Position numbers and translations under genes: made by a program. Source: JADGRA01 sp052143535 (GTDB taxonomy: Bacteria; Myxococcota; Myxococcia; Myxococcales; Myxococcaceae). Taken from it: a stretch of 64,000 nt of DNA. Below are positions 49,043 through 56,947 of this stretch, piece after piece. Location of the stretch: assembly GCA_052143535.1 (NCBI GenBank), contig JBKQSS010000101.1, positions 12,768 to 76,767 of the forward strand. Direction: 5' to 3'. The notes under the pieces are model-generated. The model saw only the letters and a program-made list of their open reading frames with translations. It did not search any database and was not told the DNA's origin. Positions within the stretch are counted from its first letter, which is position 1. The number at the start of each line of letters is the position of its first letter.

Positions 49043-49098
49043 ATGAGCCGCGACTGAACTGTGCGACCTCCCGCACCGTCCAAACCGGAGAACCTGTC

Positions 49099-49317
49099 AT
49101 GGCACATAACCCCCGCGGTGCAGCCTGGAAGTCACTGGTGCTTGTTGCTTGTTTGTCCTCTGGCCTGGCCGTGGCCAGCCCCAACCTGAAGGAGCCCGCC
49201 CGCAGCGGCGGCCTGTGGAGTGAAGTCGTTCACTCCCTGGACGGCGGGATGAGCTTCGCGTGGTCGTTCTACGCGAAGTTCCTTGCCCGGAGCTCTGCGC
49301 TGTTGAGGCTCCGCTAG
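49099..49317 (+). CDS. Small exported protein, 72 residues
   Basis: From ATG 49099 with GGAG upstream. Residues 1-27 form a signal peptide (WKSLVLVACLSSGLAVAS, cleavage near AVAS). The mature part, about 45 residues, is PNLKEPARSGGLWSEVVHSL followed by a short aromatic helix and SALLRLR. No known family. Isolated between gene-poor regions and preceded by a sigma-54-type promoter element. Confidence 0.62.
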   Translation: MAHNPRGAAWKSLVLVACLSSGLAVASPNLKEPARSGGLWSEVVHSLDGGMSFAWSFYAKFLARSSALLRLR

Positions 49318-49631
49318 GAAGTCGGACACAATTTTTTTGCGCCGGCGCGTCAACCCGACTTGGGGGGCGCGCCGTCCCTTTTGGGTGAAAGTCCCCTGCC
49401 TCCCCGCGCTTGGGCATCGCGTCTCGTCTCGTCCCTCCCCAAACCCTTCCCCCCTGGCGGGGCCATTCGCAAGCGCCGCACCACAGAAGTCCCCAGGGGG
49501 GCACGGGCAGCGGTCCAACGGTTTTCCGTACCAACCCCCTCTTGCTGCCGGCCAGTCGCGTTGCGGAAGCGGTGGAGCCGTCCGCTGAGGGTTCTGGACG
49601 GCGCGTCCGGAAACCGGGCAGCCTGCTGGTA
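49318..49631. other. Intergenic region before the amidase gene
   Basis: 314 bases. The amidase frame is open through most of it but shows no family similarity upstream of ATG 49632. It contains C/G runs (around 49361-49366 and 49449-49454) and short inverted repeats such as GCGGAAGCGG near 49565. No promoter was recognised with confidence. Confidence 0.5.
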
Positions 49632-50900
49632 ATGAAGGCCCTCCAAACACTGAGTGCGCAGAAAGCCGTGCGCCTGCTGGCCGGCGGCGAGCTCACGGCC
49701 GAGGCGCTGGTGGCCGCGTGCCTCGAGCGCATCGCCTCCGAGGAGCCGCGCGTGCAGGCCTGGGAATGGCTCGAGCCAGAACAGGCCCTGCACGAGGCCC
49801 GGGCGGCGGATGCCCACCCCCGCCCGCCCCTCTACGGACTGCCGGTGGCCATCAAGGACATCATCGACACGGCGGACTTTCCCACCGGCTGCGGCTCGGC
49901 CCTGTACCGCGACCGCCGGCCCACCCGGGACGCCGCTTGCGTCCATGCGCTGCGCTCGGCCGGCGCCGTCATCCTCGGAAAGACGGTCACCACCGAATTC
50001 GCGGTCTACAGCCCGGGCCGGACCCGCAACCCCCGCCGCCTCACCCACACCCCCGGAGGGTCCTCCAGCGGCTCGGCCGCCGCGGTGGCTGCCGAGATGG
50101 TGCCCGCGGCGCTCGGCACACAGACGGCTGGCTCCGTCATCCGTCCCGCTTCGTTTTGCGGCGTCTTCGGTTTCAAGCCCACCTTCGGAAAGTTGTCCCT
50201 CAAGGGCGTCCACCCCTTGGCCCCCTCTCTGGACACGCTCGGCCTCTTTACCCGGGCGCTGGAGGACGTCCCGCTGATGCTGGGGGCGCTGGGGTTGGCC
50301 CTCGAGGACGCGCCACTGTCCCGCCCGCCCCGCCTTGGCCTGTGGCGGACGGAGCTCTGGGGACTGGCCACGCCTTCTGTCCAGCGCCTTGCGGAGGCCG
50401 CCGCGAGCGCTCTCGCCGCCGCCGGCGTCGAGGTGCGGGAGGTGGAGCTCGGGGTGCAGGGCGCGAGCCTGGCCGAGGCGCAGGAGACTGTGATGGGCGT
50501 CGAAGCGGCTTCCACTTTCGCCTCTCTGCGGGCTACCCACCCAGAGGCCCTCAGCGCACGGCTGAGGACGTTTCTCGAGGAGGGGGCGGCCACACCCCCT
50601 GAGCGCTACCGGGCGGCGCAGGCCCTGGCGGAGGCGGGACGACGCCGGGCGGCCGAGGTTTTCCAGGAGGTGGATGTCCTTTTGACGCCCAGCGCCCCCG
50701 GGGAAGCCCCGGCTGGCCTAGAGGCCACGGGAAACCCTGCCTTCAACCGCATCCCCACCTTGCTCGGGCTGCCTTGCCTCAACCTCCCCGGCGCGGTGGG
50801 CCCCACCGGCCTTCCCATTGGGCTGCAGCTTTTGGGGCCGGCCGAAGGAGACGCAGCGCTGCTCGCCGCGGCCGCCTGGGTGACGGCGCGGTTGGGTTGA
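49632..50900 (+). CDS. Amidase-signature family hydrolase
   Basis: 422 residues from ATG 49632. The Ser-cisSer-Lys triad is visible: Lys in PVAIKDIIDTAD, cis-Ser in TPGGSSSGSAAAV, and nucleophile Ser in TAGSVIRPASFCGVFGFKPT. Such enzymes cleave carboxamides or ureido groups. It lies 95 bases before a five-gene ABC importer of the branched-chain amino-acid type and an M20 peptidase, which suggests that an imported amide is its substrate. Not GatA: no GatB/GatC neighbours and sequence closer to general amidases. Confidence 0.88.
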   Translation: MKALQTLSAQKAVRLLAGGELTAEALVAACLERIASEEPRVQAWEWLEPEQALHEARAADAHPRPPLYGLPVAIKDIIDTADFPTGCGSALYRDRRPTRDAACVHALRSAGAVILGKTVTTEFAVYSPGRTRNPRRLTHTPGGSSSGSAAAVAAEMVPAALGTQTAGSVIRPASFCGVFGFKPTFGKLSLKGVHPLAPSLDTLGLFTRALEDVPLMLGALGLALEDAPLSRPPRLGLWRTELWGLATPSVQRLAEAAASALAAAGVEVREVELGVQGASLAEAQETVMGVEAASTFASLRATHPEALSARLRTFLEEGAATPPERYRAAQALAEAGRRRAAEVFQEVDVLLTPSAPGEAPAGLEATGNPAFNRIPTLLGLPCLNLPGAVGPTGLPIGLQLLGPAEGDAALLAAAAWVTARLG

Positions 50901-50946
50901 GGCTCTCCGGCGCCCCCCCCCGGGGAAGGCGCGGCCCCCCCCGCGC

Positions 50947-50962
50947 TGGAAAAAGGCGTGCT
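50947..50962 (+). promoter_or_regulatory. Sigma-54-like element before the liv-type operon
   Basis: TGGAAA, 5 bases, GTGCT keeps GG and GC at the exact 12-base offset, with a predicted start near 50973, 23 bases before the ATG of the binding protein. The minus-24 element matches only partly. Nitrogen-uptake operons are common sigma-54 targets, but this is a weak match. Confidence 0.25.
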
Positions 50963-50995
50963 AAATCCCCTCGAGGTTTGCTTCGGGGGAGGACC

Positions 50996-52156
50996 ATGAA
51001 CCGTCGAGTCGCGCTGCTGCCTCGCCTCGCCATGCTTCTCCTCCTGGTGGCCCTTCCCGCTCGGGCGAAGGAGACGGTGAAGCTCGCCTTCATCGGGCCG
51101 CTCACCGGGGGAACCTCCGCCGTCGGGCTGGGCGGCCGGAACTCGGCAGACTTGGCGGTCAAACTGCGCAACGCCAACCCGGCGTCCAAGTACCAATACC
51201 AGCTGGTGGTGCTCGACGACGAGTGCAAGCCAGACACCGGTGTCCAGGTGGCCACCAAGGCCGCTGCCGACCGGACCATCATCGCCGGCGTTACGCACTA
51301 CTGCTCGGTGGTTGCGATGGCCACGGTGGACATCTTCCACCGGCTGGGACTGCCCACCATCGTCTGGGGCGCGGTGCTGCCAGACATTACCTACGGGAAT
51401 TCCTACAAGGAGATTCACCGCGTCAACGGGACGATGGTGAACCAGAACGAGACGGCAGCGAAGTTGATGCTCGCCCAGGGCTTCCGGCGTTGGGTCGTCA
51501 TCCACGACACCACCGACTATGGGAAAGGGCACAACAAGTACTTCACCCAGTTCGTCACTGCTGGAGGCGGGCAGATTCTCGGGACTTTCGGCGTCACCGC
51601 GGACCAGCAGGACTTCACTGCCGAGCTCACCCAGGCCAAGGCCTTGGGCCCGGAGGTCATCTTCTTCGGCGGCCTGGTGCCCATCGGCATCCGCATCCGC
51701 ACGCAGATGGACAAGCTCGGCATCACTGCGCAATTTCAGGGGACGTCGGGCATCGTCTCAGACGACTTCATCAAAGGGCTTGGCCCACTGGCCGAGGGCG
51801 TGGTGGCATTCCGCGAGGGCGCTCCGGCGGAGAAGCTCCCGGGCGGGAAATTTTACCTCGAGAAATACGCCGAGCAGAGGTACTCCAATCCGCCAGAGGC
51901 CTACGGGCCGTTCGCCTTCGCCGCGGCCGCCCTCCTCATGGACACCATCGAGAAGGTGGGACCGGACCGCAAGAAGGTGCTGGCAGCGCTGGGAGAGGTG
52001 AAGGACAGGGACTCCATCGTGGGAGCCATCACCTTTGACGACCACGGCCAGAACATGGTCGCTGCCATCACCACCTTTGTCGTCCAGGACGGCAAGTGGG
52101 TGGTGTGGCAGGACAGCGAGTACGCCAGCGGGAAGCGCAAGCTGAAAGGCCGCTGA
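50996..52156 (+). CDS. ABC transporter substrate-binding protein, branched-chain amino-acid/amide type
   Basis: 386 residues from ATG 50996 with GGGGGAGG upstream. Signal peptide (LAMLLLLVALPARAKE) followed by a type I periplasmic binding fold: VKLAFIGPLTGG, NSADLAVKLRNA, AGVTHYCSVVAMATVDIF, TTDYGKGHNKYFTQF, DFTAELTQAKALGPEVIFFGG, YGPFAFAAAALLMDTIEKVG. Binds an amino acid or amide in the periplasm and hands it to the permease pair downstream. The ligand cannot be read from sequence. Confidence 0.93.
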   Translation: MNRRVALLPRLAMLLLLVALPARAKETVKLAFIGPLTGGTSAVGLGGRNSADLAVKLRNANPASKYQYQLVVLDDECKPDTGVQVATKAAADRTIIAGVTHYCSVVAMATVDIFHRLGLPTIVWGAVLPDITYGNSYKEIHRVNGTMVNQNETAAKLMLAQGFRRWVVIHDTTDYGKGHNKYFTQFVTAGGGQILGTFGVTADQQDFTAELTQAKALGPEVIFFGGLVPIGIRIRTQMDKLGITAQFQGTSGIVSDDFIKGLGPLAEGVVAFREGAPAEKLPGGKFYLEKYAEQRYSNPPEAYGPFAFAAAALLMDTIEKVGPDRKKVLAALGEVKDRDSIVGAITFDDHGQNMVAAITTFVVQDGKWVVWQDSEYASGKRKLKGR

Positions 52157-52183
52157 CCTGGCCGACGCGCGGCCGAGAAGGCC

Positions 52184-53098
52184 ATGGACCTCCTCGCCCA
52201 ATACGTGATGAACGGCGTGATGCTCGGGCTGATGTACGCCCTGGTGGCGCTCGGTTTCACCCTCTTCTTTGGCGTCCTGAACGTCATCCAGTTCGCCCAC
52301 GGCGACGTCCTCACCGCCGGTGCCTTTGCCGGGCTGGCCGGGTACGCGGTGGTGCTTCACGCCGGCGTGCAGGCGTCGCTCCCACAGCTGCTCATCTTGG
52401 TGCTGGCGGCCACCGTGTCGATGGCGTTGCTCGGAGCCGGGCTGGGCCGAGCGCTGGTGCTGCCGCTCAAGGGAGCCCCGCCGCTCAATGTGCTGCTCGC
52501 CACCATGATGGGGGGAACGGCGCTGCGGGAGTGCATCCGGCTCTTCTACCCTCACGGCTCCCAAGCCCAACGCTTTCCGGCGCTGCTGCCCAGCGCCTCC
52601 TGGGCGCTGGGACGCTTTAGCCTGCGGCTGGACAACCTCCTCATGCTCGCAGCGGGCGTTGGGTTGGTGCTCGCCCTGTCACTGCTCTTGCGGCGGACAC
52701 GGCTCGGGCTGGCCATCCGAGCCGTGGCGCAGGACGAGGAGACGGCCCGCACCATGGGCATCAACTTCCAGCGGGTGGTGCTGCTCACCTTCGCCATTGG
52801 CTCGAGCCTGGCGGCCTTCGCCGGGGTCATGCATGGCCTCTACTACAACGAGGTGAACTTCGACTCGGGGCTTCTTCTGGGAGTCATCGGCTTCAGCGCT
52901 GCAGTGTTGGGGGGGCTGGGCAACCTTTCGGGCGCAGTGTTGGGTGGCTTTCTCTTCGCCGGGCTGCAGACGCTGGGCGCAGTCGCCCTGCCGTTTGCCT
53001 CGGCCTACAAGGACGTCTTCGCCTTCGGGGTGGTGATTGTCCTGCTCGCCTGGAAGCCGACGGGTCTCATCGGCGAGCAAGTGAGCGAGCGGGTATGA
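52184..53098 (+). CDS. livH: LivH-type ABC permease
   Basis: 304 residues; eight or so hydrophobic helices. Family marks: NGVMLGLMYALVALGFTLFFGVLNVIQFAHGD at the start, RRTRLGLAIRAVAQDEETARTMGI in the coupling region, and GLLLGVIGFSAAVLGGLGNLSGAVLGG. Forms the translocation channel with LivM. The stop overlaps the LivM start (ATGA). Confidence 0.94.
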   Translation: MDLLAQYVMNGVMLGLMYALVALGFTLFFGVLNVIQFAHGDVLTAGAFAGLAGYAVVLHAGVQASLPQLLILVLAATVSMALLGAGLGRALVLPLKGAPPLNVLLATMMGGTALRECIRLFYPHGSQAQRFPALLPSASWALGRFSLRLDNLLMLAAGVGLVLALSLLLRRTRLGLAIRAVAQDEETARTMGINFQRVVLLTFAIGSSLAAFAGVMHGLYYNEVNFDSGLLLGVIGFSAAVLGGLGNLSGAVLGGFLFAGLQTLGAVALPFASAYKDVFAFGVVIVLLAWKPTGLIGEQVSERV

Positions 53099-54246
53099 CG
53101 TCCGCGCGCACCGGCCTGCGCTCGGGACTGGCGGCGATGGGGCTGGCCGTCCCGAGCGGGCTTTTTCTCTACACCTTTCTGTCGGCCGAGGCGGAGCTGA
53201 AGGTGGCCGGCGCCCTGGCCGGTGCGGCGCTGGCAGCGGCCGCCGGGTGGCGCACTGGCCTGCTCAAGTGGCTGGTGGGCGCTGCCACCGAGCAGACTCG
53301 GACCACGGCGTTCGGCCTGGTGGGCTTGGGCCTGGTGGCCGCGTTTCACGATGACCCCTTCGTGCTGTTGCTCTTCGCTCGGGCGCTCGTCGTGCTGGTG
53401 GCCTGCCTCGGGCTGCACGTGCAGCTCGCTGACGCCGGGGTCCCGAACTTTGCTGGAGCCGCCTTCTTCGGGATAGGCGGCTACACCGCGGCCGTTGTGG
53501 GCCGAAGCGGCCTTGCTCATGCCGGGGTACTCCTCGCCAGTGGCGCGGTGGCAGCAGGGGTGGGCTCCCTTTTGCTTCTGCCGCTGTTGCGCACCCGAGG
53601 CCACTACGCGGCGCTCATCACCATCGCCTTCGGCCTCCTGTTCCGCACCTTCTTCGAGGTCAACGACTCCCTCGGCGGCCCACAAGGCATGAAGCTCGGC
53701 GGCTTGGAACTCCTGGGGTGGCGCCTCAACGACGACCAGCACCTCCTCGGCCTCGAGTTTTCCGGCTATGCCTTTTACGCCGTTGCCGCGCTTGCTCTGA
53801 CGCTTTCCGCGCTGTGGGTGGTCCGCCGGCTGGAAGGCAGTTGGTGGGGGGTGGCGCTCGACGCCGTCCGGCTCGACGAGACTGCGGCCGCCTGTTTCGG
53901 CATCGAGGTCGCCCGCTGGAAAATTGCCGCTTTCACCTTGGGCAACGCGCTCATCGGCATCGCCGGGGGACTCTCGGCGATGATGGTGGGCTTCATCGCC
54001 CCCAACAACTTCAGCTTCCAGGAGTCGTTGGTTCTTCTGTCCATTCTCCTGCTCGGCGGCTTGGGCAACCTGGCCGGGCTGGTGGTGGCCGCCTTCCTGG
54101 TGGTGTGCCTGCCCGAGAAGCTTCAGCCCATCCAGGAGTACCGCTACCTGCTCTTCTCCGTCCTGGTGATGCTGGTCCTCATCCTTCGTCCCCAAGGGCT
54201 GGTGCGAAGGACGGGACGAAGGCCTTTTGGGAGCGTCCCGGCGTGA
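53095..54246 (+). CDS. livM: LivM-type ABC permease
   Basis: 383 residues from ATG 53095. Many hydrophobic helices, with QLADAGVPNFAGAAFFGIGGYTAA, a coupling-loop region GVALDAVRLDETAAACFGIEVARWK, and LVLLSILLLGGLGNLAGLVVAA. Second half of the importer channel. Overlaps the next gene as GTGA, so the whole set is translated as one unit. Confidence 0.93.
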   Translation: MTSARTGLRSGLAAMGLAVPSGLFLYTFLSAEAELKVAGALAGAALAAAAGWRTGLLKWLVGAATEQTRTTAFGLVGLGLVAAFHDDPFVLLLFARALVVLVACLGLHVQLADAGVPNFAGAAFFGIGGYTAAVVGRSGLAHAGVLLASGAVAAGVGSLLLLPLLRTRGHYAALITIAFGLLFRTFFEVNDSLGGPQGMKLGGLELLGWRLNDDQHLLGLEFSGYAFYAVAALALTLSALWVVRRLEGSWWGVALDAVRLDETAAACFGIEVARWKIAAFTLGNALIGIAGGLSAMMVGFIAPNNFSFQESLVLLSILLLGGLGNLAGLVVAAFLVVCLPEKLQPIQEYRYLLFSVLVMLVLILRPQGLVRRTGRRPFGSVPA

Positions 54247-55022
54247 GTTCCGCGCCGCTGCTCGCCTGCCGGGACCTCACCCGCTCCTTCGGTGGGCTTT
54301 TGGCGCTCGACGGGCTCAGCCTGCAGCTCCAGCCGGGCGAGCTGTTGGGTCTCATCGGCCCCAACGGCTCGGGGAAAACCACCTTCTTCAACGTGCTCAC
54401 TGGCCTCTACCGAGCCACCCGCGGAGACATTCTCTTCGGCGGCAAAAGGCTGACCGAGGCCCGCCCACAGGCCATCTACCATAGCGGCATCACCAGGACG
54501 TTTCAGCGCTCGCGGCTGTGTCTGGAGCTCTCCATCTTCGACAACGTGGCGGTCGGGGCGCAAAAGCGGCTGGACCATGGGTTGTGGTTCAACCTTCTCC
54601 GCCGGCGAAGCCTGGCCGCCCAGGCCGACGCCACCGCTGCCGCGGCCCGCGAGCTTCTGGAAATCTTCGACCCTCCCCTGGCCGGGCGGATGTTCGAGCC
54701 GGTGGCCGGCATCGCGATGATTGACCGACGCCGCGTGGAAATCTGCCGAGCCCTGGTCAGCCGCCCGCGGCTGTTGCTCCTCGACGAGCCATCGGCCGGG
54801 ATGACTGCCGAGGAGACCGCCCGCCTGATGGACGACATCCTCGAGGTGCGACGGCGCTTCGGCGAGCTGACCATCATCCTCATCGAGCACCAGATGTCCG
54901 TCATCGCGCGCGTGACCGACCGGTGCGTGGTGCTCAACTACGGCAAGAAGCTGTGCGAGGGCACCTACGCCGAGGTGTCCGCCAACGCTGAAGTGCGGCA
55001 GGCTTACCTGGGGCTGGCATGA
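54243..55022 (+). CDS. livG: LivG-type ABC ATPase with altered signature motif
   Basis: 259 residues from GTG 54243. Walker A GPNGSGKTTFF, Q-loop TRTFQRSRL, Walker B RLLLLDEPSAGM and the H-loop IIEHQMSVI are intact. The ABC signature, normally LAYGDQ/LSYGQ in LivG, reads IAMIDR in VAGIAMIDRRRVEICRAL. Because each ABC site combines Walker A of one subunit with the signature of the other, the LivG signature change should weaken the site formed by LivF Walker A. Confidence 0.9.
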   Translation: MSSAPLLACRDLTRSFGGLLALDGLSLQLQPGELLGLIGPNGSGKTTFFNVLTGLYRATRGDILFGGKRLTEARPQAIYHSGITRTFQRSRLCLELSIFDNVAVGAQKRLDHGLWFNLLRRRSLAAQADATAAAARELLEIFDPPLAGRMFEPVAGIAMIDRRRVEICRALVSRPRLLLLDEPSAGMTAEETARLMDDILEVRRRFGELTIILIEHQMSVIARVTDRCVVLNYGKKLCEGTYAEVSANAEVRQAYLGLA

Positions 55023-55762
55023 GCCTGGCCTCCGAGGAGCTGTTGGTCGAGCACGTCTTTACCCCCTATGAGCGGGCGGATGTGCTTCTGGACGTCTCGC
55101 TCCGCGTCGCGCCGGGGTCCATCACCTGCCTACTCGGCTCGAATGGCTCGGGCAAAACCACTCTCATTCGCTCCATTCTCGGCCTGACGCCCCCGCGCAG
55201 CGGGAGCATTTGTTTCGCTGGCACCGAGCTGACCGGCCTGCCCACCCACCGTATTGTGCGCCTCGGCATTGGCTGCATTCCCGAAGGGCGCAAAGTCTTC
55301 CCCCGCCTTTCGGTGGAGGAAAACCTGCTGGTGGGAGCCTACGGCGAGCCCCGGCGGACGGAGGTGGCGGAGCGACTGGAGCGCGTCTTCGCGACGTTTC
55401 CGAAGCTCGCCGAGCGGCGCTCTCAGCTCGCCGGGACGATGTCCGGCGGCGAGCAGGCGATGGTGTCCCTGGGGCGTGGACTGATGGGCGCCCCCCGCCT
55501 GCTTTTGGTGGACGAGCCGTCGCTTGGGCTGTCCCCAAGACTGGTGCAGGAGACGTTTGCCGTCCTCCAGCGCATCCACGAGAAGGGTGTCACCATCTTT
55601 CTCGTCGAGCAGAATGTGCGGCAGACGCTGGCCATTGCCAGCCACGGCTACGTGTTGTCCCAGGGGCGGGTGGCAGCCCAGGGCACAGCGGCCGAGTTGC
55701 GTGCCGACCCGGCGGTGCACGCGGCATACTTCGGACAAGACGAGCGGGAGGTGGCGCGATGA
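55019..55762 (+). CDS. livF: LivF-type ABC ATPase
   Basis: 247 residues from ATG 55019, overlapping livG by ATGA. Walker A GSNGSGKTTLI, signature MSGGEQAMVSLGRGLM, Walker B RLLLVDEPSLGLSP, H-loop LVEQNV. All motifs intact, unlike LivG. Completes the importer. Confidence 0.94.
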   Translation: MSLASEELLVEHVFTPYERADVLLDVSLRVAPGSITCLLGSNGSGKTTLIRSILGLTPPRSGSICFAGTELTGLPTHRIVRLGIGCIPEGRKVFPRLSVEENLLVGAYGEPRRTEVAERLERVFATFPKLAERRSQLAGTMSGGEQAMVSLGRGLMGAPRLLLVDEPSLGLSPRLVQETFAVLQRIHEKGVTIFLVEQNVRQTLAIASHGYVLSQGRVAAQGTAAELRADPAVHAAYFGQDEREVAR

Positions 55763-56889
55763 AGGCCGGCCCGGACCCAGTGTCACTGACGCAAAAGCTG
55801 GTGCGCTTCGACACCATCAACCCCACCAGCACCGAGCGCTCGTGCGCCGAGGCCCTGGCGCAGCTTCTCGAAGGCGGAGGCTTCGCGGTGTGCTTGCATG
55901 AATTTGCTCCGGGCCGCACCAGCCTGGTGGCGCGGGCCGCGGGCGGAAGCGGGCCTCCGCTGTGTTTCGCCGGACACCTGGACACCGTCCCTTTGGGACT
56001 GGCCCCTTGGAGGCACAACCCCTTCGCCGGTGAGACCGGCGCCGGCCGGCTTTACGGCCGCGGCACGAGCGACATGAAGAGCGGCATCGCTGCGTTGGCC
56101 TGCGCGGCGCTGGAGGTAGTGCGAGCTGGGCCTTTGCGGAAGGCCGGACTGTTGCTCGTCTTCGTCGCCGCCGAGGAGACTGGCTGCGAGGGCGCCGCTC
56201 ACCTGGCTCGCACCGCCGGCGCCTTGGGCCCGGCCGGCGCGATGGTGGTGGGCGAGCCGACGGATGGGTTGCCTCTGGTGGGCCACAAAGGGGCCCTCTG
56301 GCTGGAGGCCCGGACGCGCGGCGTCACCGCCCACGGGTCCATGCCGGAGCGCGGCGTCAACGCCATTTACCGCGCTGCCCGGGCGGTGGCTGCACTCGAA
56401 AACTTCCGCTTCGACGTTGTTCCGGACGTGCTTTTGGGACGCCCCACACTCAACGTCGGGACCATCCGCGGCGGGTTGAATGTGAATTCGGTTCCGGATG
56501 AGGTGGTGCTCGGCATCGACATCCGCACCATTCCCAGTCAAAGCCACGAGCAGGTGCGCCGGGAGCTGGCCCAAGCGCTCGGCCCGGAGGTGGAATTGAC
56601 AGTCCGGGTGGACGTCCAGGGCTTGCGCACCGAGGTGAGCCACCCCTTCGTGCGGCAGGTGTTTGACTTGGTCGAGCCGCGGCTCGGACGCCGTCCCGAA
56701 GCCGCCAGCGCGCCCTACTTCACCGACGCCAGCATCCTCACGCCGGCCTTCGGCGGAATTCCCACCGTCATCCTCGGTCCAGGGGCGATGGTGCAGGCGC
56801 ACCAGACGGATGAGTACGTCGAGCTGCGCTGCATCGAGGAGACGACCGAGGTGTACCGCGAGCTTGGCCGCAGCTGGTGCGGCGTCTAA
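55759..56889 (+). CDS. M20 family metallopeptidase (ArgE/DapE-like)
   Basis: 376 residues from ATG 55759, overlapping livF by ATGA. Zinc ligands are visible: His in CFAGHLDTVP, Asp in GTSDMKSGIAAL, Glu pair in FVAAEETGCEG, Asp/Glu near GEPTD, and the C-terminal His in VQAHQTDEYV. The dimerisation lid (VTAHGSMPERGVNAIYR) is typical. It removes acyl or amino-acid groups from small amides. Co-translation with the importer makes the imported compound a likely substrate. Confidence 0.92.
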   Translation: MKAGPDPVSLTQKLVRFDTINPTSTERSCAEALAQLLEGGGFAVCLHEFAPGRTSLVARAAGGSGPPLCFAGHLDTVPLGLAPWRHNPFAGETGAGRLYGRGTSDMKSGIAALACAALEVVRAGPLRKAGLLLVFVAAEETGCEGAAHLARTAGALGPAGAMVVGEPTDGLPLVGHKGALWLEARTRGVTAHGSMPERGVNAIYRAARAVAALENFRFDVVPDVLLGRPTLNVGTIRGGLNVNSVPDEVVLGIDIRTIPSQSHEQVRRELAQALGPEVELTVRVDVQGLRTEVSHPFVRQVFDLVEPRLGRRPEAASAPYFTDASILTPAFGGIPTVILGPGAMVQAHQTDEYVELRCIEETTEVYRELGRSWCGV

Positions 56890-56947
56890 GGGCGCAACCC
56901 CCCCCCCGGGACGGCCGGCGGGACGTCTCCACGGGACGGAGCCACTG

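Larger units (their letters stand above)
48484..49098. other. Gene-poor stretch
   Basis: About 600 bases between a small lipoprotein gene (minus) and a small exported protein gene (plus). Apart from the uncertain short frame at 48476-48616 no coding sequence is convincing on either strand. It holds a strong hairpin (48692-48730) and a sigma-54-type promoter element (49027-49042). A non-coding RNA is possible but unproven. Confidence 0.5.
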
